Of a stretch of DNA of 64,000 nucleotides, positions 51,520 to 59,044 are shown piece by piece (position 1 is the stretch's first letter; every line of letters begins with the position of its first letter). The notes beneath the pieces are model-generated. The model saw only the letters and a program-made list of their open reading frames with translations, was not told the DNA's origin and searched no databases. The position numbers were made by a program, and so were the translations under genes. Origin of the DNA: Thalassococcus halodurans (GTDB lineage Bacteria; Pseudomonadota; Alphaproteobacteria; Rhodobacterales; Rhodobacteraceae); assembly GCF_900108225.1 (NCBI RefSeq), contig NZ_FNUZ01000002.1:870501-934500 (forward strand), read 5' to 3'.

Positions 51520-52356
51520 TCAGGGCATTTTCGCCAAGGCATCCACAAAAAACGGGCGGAAGCCTTCTGGATGTTCGCTCATCGGGAAGTGGCCCAACTC
51601 ATCCATCACAGCCAACGTTGCGCCGGGAATTGCGTCTGCTGTTCGCTTCGCGTCTTCGGGCGTGCAGGTCAGATCATAGGCACCCACAATGATGTGCACG
51701 GGCGTCTGGCTCGTGTCGATAGTCGGCAAGCGCGGGATCAGGCTGTCATCCTTGGTGTAAAAGCTCAGATCCCCACGGAACACCCCCGGCCCGCTTTGCA
51801 TGAACATCCAAAGCGTATTCCAGCGTTCCGCATTCGGCGCATAGGGCGAGATATTGGCCGATACCAGCGCCGCCCCCATTTCACCGCCATGCGCATCGGG
51901 GCGATGGAACCAATCGATATCGTACCAAGCTGGTTGGAAATCGGACGCCTCGATTGCGATAAATCCGCTGAACTTGTCAGGGTGAAGCGCGGCCAGCTGC
52001 AACGCAATGCGCCCGCCCATGGAACAGCCCGCCAGTACGGGTTTGCCCAAATCCAGCCCGTCGATCACGGCCAGAACCGTTTCGATATAGGCTTCGGTCG
52101 TCAGCAGGTATTCTTCGGTTTCAAACCCTTCGGGCGGCAGGGATTTGCCGTGCCACGGCATATCAAACGCGATCAGCCGGTTTGACGATGTGATCTCGGC
52201 ATCATTCATCAGATGCCGCCATTGGCGCGTGTCCGCGCCTGCGGTGTGCAGACAGATCACGGGGCGGCCTTGGCCTGCTTCTTCGAAATAGATCCGGCGC
52301 GGTGCACCGGCGATCTGAACGGTTAAATAGCGGCCTGTGATTGCTTCGATTGTCAT
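51520..52356 (-). CDS. Alpha/beta hydrolase, probable lactone or ester hydrolase of the ring-cleavage cluster
   Basis: 278 residues, cytosolic alpha/beta hydrolase: oxyanion loop VICLHTAGADTRQWRHL, nucleophile elbow LAGCSMGGRIALQLAALHP, acid in IIVGAYDLTCTPE, histidine in MDELGHFPMSEHPEGF. The fold is that of 3-oxoadipate enol-lactonase (PcaD) and C-C bond hydrolases. Starts two bases after the stop of the SCP2-like gene, and the pair is divergent from the intradiol dioxygenase gene across an operator-rich spacer; I infer hydrolysis of a lactone or ester made by the cycloisomerase. The substrate is not proven by sequence. Confidence 0.75.
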   Translation of the reverse strand: MTIEAITGRYLTVQIAGAPRRIYFEEAGQGRPVICLHTAGADTRQWRHLMNDAEITSSNRLIAFDMPWHGKSLPPEGFETEEYLLTTEAYIETVLAVIDGLDLGKPVLAGCSMGGRIALQLAALHPDKFSGFIAIEASDFQPAWYDIDWFHRPDAHGGEMGAALVSANISPYAPNAERWNTLWMFMQSGPGVFRGDLSFYTKDDSLIPRLPTIDTSQTPVHIIVGAYDLTCTPEDAKRTADAIPGATLAVMDELGHFPMSEHPEGFRPFFVDALAKMP

Positions 52357-52358
52357 CC

Positions 52359-52733
52359 TCAGGCCCCTTTCATTCCGCGCGGCAGCGCCATGACTTCTTT
52401 GAAAAACCGCAGGTTCTTAACCAGCTTCAGGATATCGCCATCCACGCGCCCGCGACCGATCTTCACAAAGCCGAAGATGTCGTGAAACCCCGGTTCGGGC
52501 AGCGGTTGCCAAAACTTGTCCAAAGCATCGCGATCAACGCGCAAAGCAAAGCTCCACGGTGTTTTCCGGCTCGGGCCTTCAACAACGGCAACAAGGTGGC
52601 CCTTTTCGAAGGTCAGATAGAATTCCTCTCCGTCCACTTCGATCAGAACAGTTTCCGAGAACAAACGCCCCAACCGCAACAGGTGCGGTGTTTGATCTAG
52701 TGTTTTCTGGATATGCGTGAAGATGTCGATCAC
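52359..52733 (-). CDS. SCP2-like small protein of the ring-cleavage cluster
   Basis: 124 residues. VLIEVDGEEFYLTFEKGHLVAVVEG followed by SFALRVDRDALDKFWQPL and FGFVKIGRGRVDGDILKLVKNLRFFKEVMAL looks like a compact SCP2/sterol-carrier fold, that is a hydrophobic ligand-binding domain; I give this as a fold-level impression. GTG start at 52733, with AGGGAG eight bases upstream. TGA-GG-ATG junction with the following hydrolase gene. It may bind the hydrophobic substrate or an acyl-CoA, or assist the hydrolase. Confidence 0.6.
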   Translation of the reverse strand: MIDIFTHIQKTLDQTPHLLRLGRLFSETVLIEVDGEEFYLTFEKGHLVAVVEGPSRKTPWSFALRVDRDALDKFWQPLPEPGFHDIFGFVKIGRGRVDGDILKLVKNLRFFKEVMALPRGMKGA

Positions 52734-52802
52734 CTTGCTGTCTCCCTTAGGTCGGCAGACCCATCGGGTGCCACAGGCGTACGGTGAACTCTATGCCACA
52801 GC

Positions 52803-52820
52803 GGGTATGAGCCCATACCC
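52803..52820. promoter_or_regulatory. Operator-like palindrome GGGTAT-N6-ATACCC (site 1)
   Basis: Inverted repeat with 6-bp arms and 6-bp spacer in the divergent spacer 52734-52990. Its core GGTAT-N6-ATACC recurs at 52872 and 56168. Consistent with a LysR-type regulator site (dyad with TAT/ATA arms). Confidence 0.7.
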
Positions 52821-52871
52821 TTATCAGCCACCTTCTGTAACAGCCTCCACCAGCACACCAGATGCTGGATC

Positions 52872-52901
52872 GGTATCAACCAATACCAGAAAAGGTATTG
52901 G
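52872..52901. promoter_or_regulatory. Operator-like double palindrome (site 2)
   Basis: GGTAT-N6-ATACC at 52872-52887; its right arm is also the left arm of a second perfect dyad CCAATACC-N6-GGTATTGG (52880-52901). GGTAT elements are thus 22 bp apart, two helical turns, as expected for recognition and activation half-sites of a LysR tetramer. 90 bases upstream of the dioxygenase start. The rest of 52734-52990 carries only the Shine-Dalgarno (AGGAGGAG) of that gene. Confidence 0.7.
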
Positions 52902-52990
52902 GATGAGGCAGGATTTCTAACAAGTCTGTGGTCAACGGGCCCGAGGAGAGCCCGACAATCTACCCGTGCTGTCAGGAGGAGACCAAACAG

Positions 52991-53854
52991 ATGGGCATCG
53001 TTACAGAAGAGAATATCACCGACGTCGTGACCGCAAGCCTTGGGGAACACGGAGAAATTTCGGATCGCCAGCGCCAGATCATGACATCGCTGATCAAACA
53101 CCTGCACAGCTTTGTCAAAGACGTGAAACTGCAGCACAGCGAATTTCTTGACGCGTGCTTCTACCTCGAGCGCGCAGGCAAGCTGTGTAACGAAAGCCGT
53201 CAGGAATTCATCCTGCTCGCCGACATTCTGGGTGTTGAAACGCTGGTCGACATGATGACCAACCCCGTCGAAGGCGACGCGAGCGAGTCCACGGTTCTTG
53301 GCCCGTTCTATCGTGAAAACCCGCCGGTCCTGCCCAAGGGCGCCTCCACAATCCTCAAGCACTTCGACAACGAAGAAACCGCCTATTACGAAGGCTACAT
53401 CCGCGACAAGGATGGCAACGGCATTTCCGGCGTGACACTGGATGTGTGGGAAGACGCGCCGAACGGCATCTACGAAAACCTCGATCCCGATCAGCCGGAA
53501 TATAACCTGCGCGGTCGTTTCGAAACCGATGAAAACGGCCACTACGCCTTTGTCGCCGTGCGCCCCGTGCCCTACCCGATCCCCGAGGACGAAACAGCGG
53601 GCGAACTGCTGCGCTACATGGGTCACCACCCCAACCGTCCGGGCCACATGCACTTTATCATCTCGAAGGATGGCTACCGCCCGCTGATCAGCCAAATCTA
53701 CGATGCGGACAGCGAATGGCTGGAAGATGACAGCGTGTTTGCGGTGAAGGACAGCCTGATCGGCAAATTCAAACCGGCGAAAGAAGAACACGGCACGGAT
53801 GTGCATCTCGAGTTCGACTTCGTTTTGACACCGCAGGCCATGGCCGCCGAATAA
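52991..53854 (+). CDS. Intradiol ring-cleavage dioxygenase (catechol / hydroxyquinol 1,2-dioxygenase family)
   Basis: 287 residues. An N-terminal helical domain of about 100 residues (dimerisation and substrate positioning) precedes the Fe(III) domain: GPFYRENPPVL, DVWEDAPNGIYENLD, VRPVPYPIPED and NRPGHMHFIIS. By alignment memory of catechol 1,2-dioxygenases the iron ligands are Tyr161, Tyr195, His219 and His221. Opens a catechol-type ring between the hydroxyls to a cis,cis-muconate. Catechol versus hydroxyquinol versus a substituted catechol is not decided by sequence. Start at 52991 follows AGGAGGAG; the open frame from 52928 is ignored. Transcription is probably controlled by sites 1 and 2. 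Confidence 0.9.
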   Translation: MGIVTEENITDVVTASLGEHGEISDRQRQIMTSLIKHLHSFVKDVKLQHSEFLDACFYLERAGKLCNESRQEFILLADILGVETLVDMMTNPVEGDASESTVLGPFYRENPPVLPKGASTILKHFDNEETAYYEGYIRDKDGNGISGVTLDVWEDAPNGIYENLDPDQPEYNLRGRFETDENGHYAFVAVRPVPYPIPEDETAGELLRYMGHHPNRPGHMHFIISKDGYRPLISQIYDADSEWLEDDSVFAVKDSLIGKFKPAKEEHGTDVHLEFDFVLTPQAMAAE

Positions 53855-53879
53855 GGCCCATGTCCGGTTATGCCGCAGG

Positions 53880-53897
53880 CCCCCAATCCTTTGGGGG
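53880..53897 (+). terminator. Hairpin after the dioxygenase gene
   Basis: CCCCCAA-TCCT-TTGGGGG, 7-bp perfect stem, followed by TCTGTTCACGTTTT. Separates the dioxygenase gene from the LysR gene. Confidence 0.6.
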
Positions 53898-53950
53898 TCT
53901 GTTCACGTTTTCGGCTTTAGCCTATCCATAGAGCCAAAAGGAAGCGCGCC

Positions 53951-54841
53951 GTGAACTTTAAACAGTTGACCTATTTCATCGCCGTCGCAGAAGAACTACA
54001 CTTTGGGCGCGCCGCCGAACGTCTGGACATGGCGCAGCCGCCCCTAAGCCGCCAGATCAAGCAGTTGGAAACCGATCTGGACGCCACCCTGTTCAACCGG
54101 GGCCGCAGCCAGATCAGCCTGACCCAAGCGGGCGAACGGCTGTTGGAGCGTGGCAAATCCATTCTGGCCCAGTTGGATGACACCTGTCTTGAGGTGCGTC
54201 GATTGGGCCAAGGTGCGGAGGGCCGTCTGCGTGTGGGCTTTGTCGGGTCTGCGACATTCGGCATCCTGCCCAACATCATCAAATCTTTCCGCGCGAACTA
54301 TCCCGAGGTGAACCTGAGCCTTCTGCCGATGAACAACGCGCAACTGCATCGCGCCCTGATCTCGCGCGAAATCGACGTGGCCTTTTCCCGCCCCGAACTG
54401 CACGACAGCGAATTCATCACAAAACATCTGCTGGAAGAACCGCTGATCGCCGCTGTGCCTGACACGCTTGAAGTCAACGGCCCCGGCGGGCTGGACCTAC
54501 GGACGCTCAAGGCCCCCAGCCTGATCCTCTATCCTGAGTTTCCCCGCCCCAGCTTTGCCGATGTGGTGCTGTCTTATTGCAAAACGATGGGTGTCGACAC
54601 GTCGCGCCGCGTCTGGACGATGGACTTGCAAACTGCGCTTAGCCTTGTGTCGATTGGCGAAGGGATTTGTGTTGTTCCTGCCTCTGTCGGGACCGCCACG
54701 CGCAATGGCATGCGGTTTCACAAGATCAATCCGCCTTTGGGCGTGACATCGCTGTCGGTGAACTATCGGCTGGATGAACAGGGACGCCACATCAACAACT
54801 TTATCAGGATCGCCCAAAGCGTCGCGCGCAAGACGATCTGA
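53951..54841 (+). CDS. LysR-family transcriptional regulator
   Basis: 296 residues: N-terminal winged helix-turn-helix (MNFKQLTYFIAVAEELHFGRAAERLDMAQPPLSRQIK-type, residues 1-60) and a two-lobed effector-binding domain (GRLRVGFVGSATFGILP onward). The opening AEELHFGRAAERLDMAQPPLSRQI is close to that of the CatR/BenM/CbnR group, regulators that respond to muconates. GTG start at 53951, AGGAAG upstream. It lies between the dioxygenase gene and the convergent cycloisomerase gene (7-base gap) and is the natural candidate for the protein that binds the GGTAT-N6-ATACC sites. Confidence 0.93.
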   Translation: MNFKQLTYFIAVAEELHFGRAAERLDMAQPPLSRQIKQLETDLDATLFNRGRSQISLTQAGERLLERGKSILAQLDDTCLEVRRLGQGAEGRLRVGFVGSATFGILPNIIKSFRANYPEVNLSLLPMNNAQLHRALISREIDVAFSRPELHDSEFITKHLLEEPLIAAVPDTLEVNGPGGLDLRTLKAPSLILYPEFPRPSFADVVLSYCKTMGVDTSRRVWTMDLQTALSLVSIGEGICVVPASVGTATRNGMRFHKINPPLGVTSLSVNYRLDEQGRHINNFIRIAQSVARKTI

Positions 54842-54848
54842 TCACCGG

Positions 54849-55997
54849 TTACGTTCCAGACACAGCCCTGACGGTTTTGCTCCGGTCGCGGCTGTAGAAG
54901 TTGACCTTATCCATATCCAGTTCGGCCCCGATGCCGGGACCTTGCGGGACTTCAACATTGAAATCCTTGTACACGATCGGGTTGGCCAGAATTTCATCGG
55001 TCAACAGCAGCGGCCCGAACAGTTCCGTCCCCCACTCCAACCGGTCAACGGTCGCGAACAGCTGCAGCGCCGCCGAGGTGCCTAACCCCGTCTCAAGCAT
55101 CGTGCCGCCATAGAGCCCAAGCCCTGCCGCCTGACCAATGGCAATAACTTCGGCCCCGCGTTTCAGGCCACCCGATTGCGCGACCTTCACGGCAAAGACG
55201 TCGGCACAATGGTTGGCGGCAACCACAAGCGCATCTTCCGGCCCGTTCAGAATTTCATCCGCCATCAGTGCGATTTCGTATTTCGCAGTCAGCTCGGCCA
55301 TGGCGTGACGATAGCGTGCCTTGATCGGTTGCTCGACCAGAACACAGCCCGCCTCTTGCAGGCCTTTCAGCCCCCAGCGCGCGTCCTGCAGGCTCCACGC
55401 CTGATTGACGTCCACGCGGATACTGGCCCGATCCCCAAGCGCCTTGGCAATCTTTGACACATGCGCAACGTCGTCAGCGACGGCCCGTTTGCCGATTTTC
55501 AGTTTGAATATGTTGTGACGACCACGCTCGATCATCTCTTCGGCTTCGGCAATATCCGTGTCCGAGTTGCCCGAGGCCAGCGTCCACGCCACAGGAAGCC
55601 GCTTGTGGACCGCACCGCCGAACAACTGCGACACAGGCACGCCAAGGCGTTTTCCCAGACCATCCCAAAGCGCAGTCTCGATCGCGGACTTGGCAATCCG
55701 GTTGCCTTGCACCATGCGATCAACCAGTTGCGTGACCGCATTGATGTCATCCCCATCCAGCCCGACAATGCCAGGTGCGATGTAGGTTTCGATCACCGAC
55801 TGAATGCTTTCAGGGCTTTCCGGACAATAGCTTAGACCGCCGATGGTCGTCCCTTCCCCCAGCCCTTCGGAGCCGTCAGAAAACCGTATCCGGACCAGAA
55901 CAGCCGTTTGCGTCCGCATCGTTGCCATAGACAGGACATGCCCTCTGATTGTCGGGACATCCACGATCATGGTTTCGATCACGTCAATTTTGGGCAC
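54849..55997 (-). CDS. Muconate-cycloisomerase-type enzyme (enolase superfamily)
   Basis: 382 residues. N-terminal capping domain then a beta/alpha barrel with the MLE-subgroup active site: KLK (Lys165/Lys167) in NIFKLKIGK, Asp196 in IRVDVNQAW, Glu222 in LVEQPI, Asp247 and Glu248 in MADEIL, Lys271 in VFAVKVAQSGG. Converts a cis,cis-muconate to a lactone in the family prototype CatB. GTG start at 55997, AAGGA upstream. Transcribed away from the ABC transporter genes, with a shared promoter region carrying sites 3 and 4. No muconolactone isomerase gene (catC) is found beside it. Confidence 0.88.
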   Translation of the reverse strand: MPKIDVIETMIVDVPTIRGHVLSMATMRTQTAVLVRIRFSDGSEGLGEGTTIGGLSYCPESPESIQSVIETYIAPGIVGLDGDDINAVTQLVDRMVQGNRIAKSAIETALWDGLGKRLGVPVSQLFGGAVHKRLPVAWTLASGNSDTDIAEAEEMIERGRHNIFKLKIGKRAVADDVAHVSKIAKALGDRASIRVDVNQAWSLQDARWGLKGLQEAGCVLVEQPIKARYRHAMAELTAKYEIALMADEILNGPEDALVVAANHCADVFAVKVAQSGGLKRGAEVIAIGQAAGLGLYGGTMLETGLGTSAALQLFATVDRLEWGTELFGPLLLTDEILANPIVYKDFNVEVPQGPGIGAELDMDKVNFYSRDRSKTVRAVSGT

Positions 55998-56081
55998 AGC
56001 TCTGGTTCCTTGGTGTCGTTGACTGCCAAGGCCTAGATTGCGCTTTCGGGGTGTTTTCTGTCGATGATAACGCGGGTCTCA

Positions 56082-56090
56082 GGTGATACC
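56082..56090. promoter_or_regulatory. Operator half-site (site 3)
   Basis: GGTGATACC, the reverse complement of GGTATCACC, identical to the first nine bases of site 4. Lies 78 bp from site 4 in the 273-bp spacer between the cycloisomerase and transporter genes. Confidence 0.4.
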
Positions 56091-56167
56091 CAAAAAGACA
56101 GGTTTCGATGCATTTTGCGTATGGCCGATTATAGCATTTCTTGCCTTATCAGAAGAAGTTAGCCGCC

Positions 56168-56183
56168 GGTATCACCCCATACC
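56168..56183. promoter_or_regulatory. Operator-like palindrome GGTAT-N6-ATACC (site 4)
   Basis: Same 5-6-5 dyad as sites 1 and 2 (spacer CACCCC), 88 bases upstream of the substrate-binding-protein gene. Third full copy of the motif in 3.4 kb, always in a divergent promoter region of this cluster. I see no other feature in 55998-56270. Confidence 0.7.
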
Positions 56184-56270
56184 TGTCCAAGCATTGCTTG
56201 AATCCGGCCGTCCAACCACCGTTTCGCCAAAAGCCGCAAAGGCAGGATTATTGGAAGTGGAGGACAACCA

Positions 56271-57539
56271 ATGACAACAAAGATCACACGTCGCGATTTC
56301 GGCCGAGGAGCCGCCGCAATCGCAGGGGCAGCAGCACTGGGGACACCCGCGCTGGCAGCCAACAAGAAAATCAAAATCGGTTTCGTTTCGCCGCAAACAG
56401 GCCCGCTGGCCGTTTTCGCGGAATCCGATGCGTTTGTGCTGAACCAGTTCCAAACTGCGCTTGCCGGTGGGCTGGAAATCGCGGGCGAAACCTATGACAT
56501 CGAATTCATCGTCAAGGACAGCCAGTCCAGTTCGAACCGCGCATCGACGGTTGCTCAGGAGCTGATCCTTGATGAAGAGGTCAACCTGATCCTCGCCACC
56601 TCGACGCCCGATACCACAAACCCTGTCGCGGATCAGGCGGAACTGAACGAGGTGCCCTGCATCACCAACGATACCCCGTGGCAGCCGCATTTCTTCGGCC
56701 GTCAGGGCGACCCGTCCAAGGGTTTTGATTGGACCTTCCATTTCTTCTGGGGTCTGGAAGACATTGCATCGGCCAACATCGGCACGTGGGATCAGGTCGC
56801 AACCAATAAGGTCGTTGGCGCCCTGTGGCCGAACGATCCGGATGGCAACGCCTTTGGCGATCCCGAGCGTGGCTATCCCCCGCTGCTAGAGGCCCGCGGT
56901 TATACGTTGGTCGACCCCGGTCGCTATCAAATCCTCTCGGATGATTTCTCGGCCCAGATTTCCGCGTTCAAAGCGGCAGGTGTCGAGATCGTCACGGGCG
57001 TTGTGCCGCCGCCGGACTTCACAACCTTCTGGCTGCAAGCCGCCCAGCAGGATTTCCATCCCAAGGTCGTGACATTCGGCAAAGCGCTGGAATTCCCGCA
57101 GGTTATCTCGTCTTTGGGTGATCGTGGTGAAGCGCTGACAACCGAGCTGTGGTGGTCGCCGAACCACCCGTTCTCGTCCGGTTTCAACGGCCAGACATCC
57201 GCAGAACTGGCAGCCGCCTACGAGGAAGCTACAGGCAACGTCTGGACCATGCCGCTGGGCTTCAAGCATTCGCTGTTCGAAATCGCTATCGACGCCCTGC
57301 GCCGTACCGAAGACCCCAGCGATCCGGCCTCGATCCGCGATGCGATTGCCGCGACGGACTATGCGTCCATCGTTGGTCCGATCAACTTCCAGACAGGGCC
57401 CGTGCCGAATATCTCCAAGACACCTCTGGTGGGTGGCCAATGGCGGATCGTTGATGGCAAGCCCGTGATCGACATCGTTGAAAACGGTGATCACCCGAAT
57501 ATCGCCAAAACGGCAGACGTCCGTTTGATCGGCAACTAA
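56271..57539 (+). CDS. ABC transporter substrate-binding protein, branched-chain amino-acid type, Tat-exported
   Basis: 422 residues. Twin-arginine signal (TRRDFGRGAAAIAGAAALGTPALAA) followed by a periplasmic-binding type 1 domain (KIKIGFVSPQTGPLAVFAE, VNLILATSTPDTTNPVADQAE, ...). SBPs of this group bind amino acids, but also aromatic acids and amides; the catabolic setting favours an aromatic or muconate-like ligand (inference). Unusual Trp-rich binding-face segments (FDWTFHFFWGLEDI, TELWWSPNHPF) may suit an aromatic ligand. Start ATG at 56271 with GGAGG upstream. Confidence 0.9.
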   Translation: MTTKITRRDFGRGAAAIAGAAALGTPALAANKKIKIGFVSPQTGPLAVFAESDAFVLNQFQTALAGGLEIAGETYDIEFIVKDSQSSSNRASTVAQELILDEEVNLILATSTPDTTNPVADQAELNEVPCITNDTPWQPHFFGRQGDPSKGFDWTFHFFWGLEDIASANIGTWDQVATNKVVGALWPNDPDGNAFGDPERGYPPLLEARGYTLVDPGRYQILSDDFSAQISAFKAAGVEIVTGVVPPPDFTTFWLQAAQQDFHPKVVTFGKALEFPQVISSLGDRGEALTTELWWSPNHPFSSGFNGQTSAELAAAYEEATGNVWTMPLGFKHSLFEIAIDALRRTEDPSDPASIRDAIAATDYASIVGPINFQTGPVPNISKTPLVGGQWRIVDGKPVIDIVENGDHPNIAKTADVRLIGN

Positions 57540-57560
57540 TCATCGGGGGACTGCATCGAG

Positions 57561-57582
57561 CCGGACGCAGAAATGCGTCCGG
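57561..57582 (+). terminator. Intercistronic hairpin after the binding-protein gene
   Basis: Perfect 9-bp stem CCGGACGCA/TGCGTCCGG with GAAA tetraloop, 21 bases after the stop and 14 bases before the next ATG. No T run: more likely an mRNA 3-prime stabiliser or partial attenuator than a full terminator. Confidence 0.55.
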
Positions 57583-57596
57583 TTTGCTGCACGCAT

Positions 57597-58331
57597 ATGA
57601 CAGACACATCGCAAAACATCCTCGAGGTGCGCAACCTCTCGAAATCCTATGGGGCTTTGCAGGTCACGAACAACGTATCGATGACCCTGAAACACGGCGA
57701 AGCGCTTGGGATCATTGGCCCGAACGGTGCTGGAAAATCCACGCTGTTCAACCTGATCGCAGGCACCCAGCCTGTGAACGAAGGCCAGATCATTCTGTCT
57801 GGTCAAGACGTTACCAAAAGCACACCCGCCCTTCGCTGTCGCATGGGCGTTGGGCGCACCTACCAGATTCCCAAACCCTTCAACGGCATGACAGTTTTGG
57901 AAAACCTGCTGGTCGCCGCCACCAATGGCGGGGCGCTTAGCCTGCCGGATGCCACAGACAAAAGCCTCGAAATCCTCGAGGATCTGGGATTGGGCGATCT
58001 TGCCGATGTCCCAGCCAGTCAGCTGCGCCTTCTGGATCGCAAACGCCTTGAAATGGCCCGCGCGCTGGCGACGGAACCATCGCTGTTACTGCTGGACGAA
58101 ATCGCAGGCGGCCTGACAGAGGACGAATGCGAAACGCTGGTGCAGACCATCAACAACATCCGCGCATCCGGCACGTCGATCATCTGGATCGAACACGTCG
58201 TGCACGCATTGTTGGCCGTGGTCGATCGGCTGGTGGTCATCAACTTCGGCGCGGTTTTGGCCGAAGGCGACCCACAAGAAACGTTCAATTCGAAGGACGT
58301 GCAGGAAATCTATCTGGGGATCGAAGCATGA
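57597..58331 (+). CDS. Branched-chain-type ABC transporter ATPase 1 (LivG type), degenerate signature motif
   Basis: 244 residues. Walker A GPNGAGKSTLFNLIAG, Walker B SLLLLDEIAGGL, LivG-type C-terminus (NFGAVLAEGDPQETFNSKDVQEIYLG). The position of the ABC signature LSGGQ reads SQLRLLDRKRLEMARAL (about residues 141-157): neither glycine nor Ser is kept. In a LivG/LivF heterodimer the catalytic site that uses this motif would be altered. ATG at 57597; ends in an ATGA overlap with the next gene. Confidence 0.92.
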   Translation: MTDTSQNILEVRNLSKSYGALQVTNNVSMTLKHGEALGIIGPNGAGKSTLFNLIAGTQPVNEGQIILSGQDVTKSTPALRCRMGVGRTYQIPKPFNGMTVLENLLVAATNGGALSLPDATDKSLEILEDLGLGDLADVPASQLRLLDRKRLEMARALATEPSLLLLDEIAGGLTEDECETLVQTINNIRASGTSIIWIEHVVHALLAVVDRLVVINFGAVLAEGDPQETFNSKDVQEIYLGIEA

Positions 58332-59044
58332 CAGATTTGCTGACCGCCTCGTCGCTTGACGCCTTCTACGGTGATTTTCAGGCGCTATTCGGCGTGAATT
58401 TTCGCATCAGCGAAGGCGAAAGCGTCGCTCTGATCGGGGCCAATGGCGCTGGGAAATCGACATTCCTCAAGGTGCTGACTGGGCTTCTGCCCGTTCCGGG
58501 GCAATCCCTGACTTTCGACGGCACCGACCTGACACAACATCCCGCGCACGAAATCGCCAAGCTTGGCATTGCCATGTCTCCTGAAGGCCGCAGGCTGTTC
58601 CCGTCACTTAGCGTGCGTGAAAACCTGTTGCTGGGGGCCACAGTGGCCCGCGAAGGCCCATGGAACCTGCAAGCGGTCGAAGACCTGTTCCCCATTCTGA
58701 CGGAAAAGGCCAACACGCCTTCGACACTTCTTTCGGGTGGCCAACAGCAGATGGTCGCGATTGGCCGTGCGCTGATGGCAAACCCGAAAATCCTGTTGCT
58801 GGACGAGGTCAGCCTTGGCCTGGCCCCCGTCATCATCCGCGACATCTATAGCGCGCTGCCCCGCATCCGCGAAAACGGCACGTCCGTCATTCTGGTTGAA
58901 CAGGACATCGGACAGGCCGTCGCCGTTTCGGACAGGCTCTATTGCCTGCAAGAGGGCCGGATCAGCCTTGAGGGCCCATCGGCCACGCTGGACCGCGCAG
59001 ACATTTCCGCAGCCTACTTTGGCCGCAAGAAGGAGCACGCGTGA
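58328..59044 (+). CDS. Branched-chain-type ABC transporter ATPase 2 (LivF type)
   Basis: 238 residues. Canonical motifs: Walker A GANGAGKSTFLKVLTG, signature LLSGGQQQMVAIGRALM, Walker B KILLLDEVSLGLAP, H-loop region ILVEQDIGQAVAV. Pairs with the degenerate-signature ATPase encoded just upstream. ATGA overlap with the preceding gene, TGATG overlap with the following permease gene. Confidence 0.94.
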   Translation: MTDLLTASSLDAFYGDFQALFGVNFRISEGESVALIGANGAGKSTFLKVLTGLLPVPGQSLTFDGTDLTQHPAHEIAKLGIAMSPEGRRLFPSLSVRENLLLGATVAREGPWNLQAVEDLFPILTEKANTPSTLLSGGQQQMVAIGRALMANPKILLLDEVSLGLAPVIIRDIYSALPRIRENGTSVILVEQDIGQAVAVSDRLYCLQEGRISLEGPSATLDRADISAAYFGRKKEHA

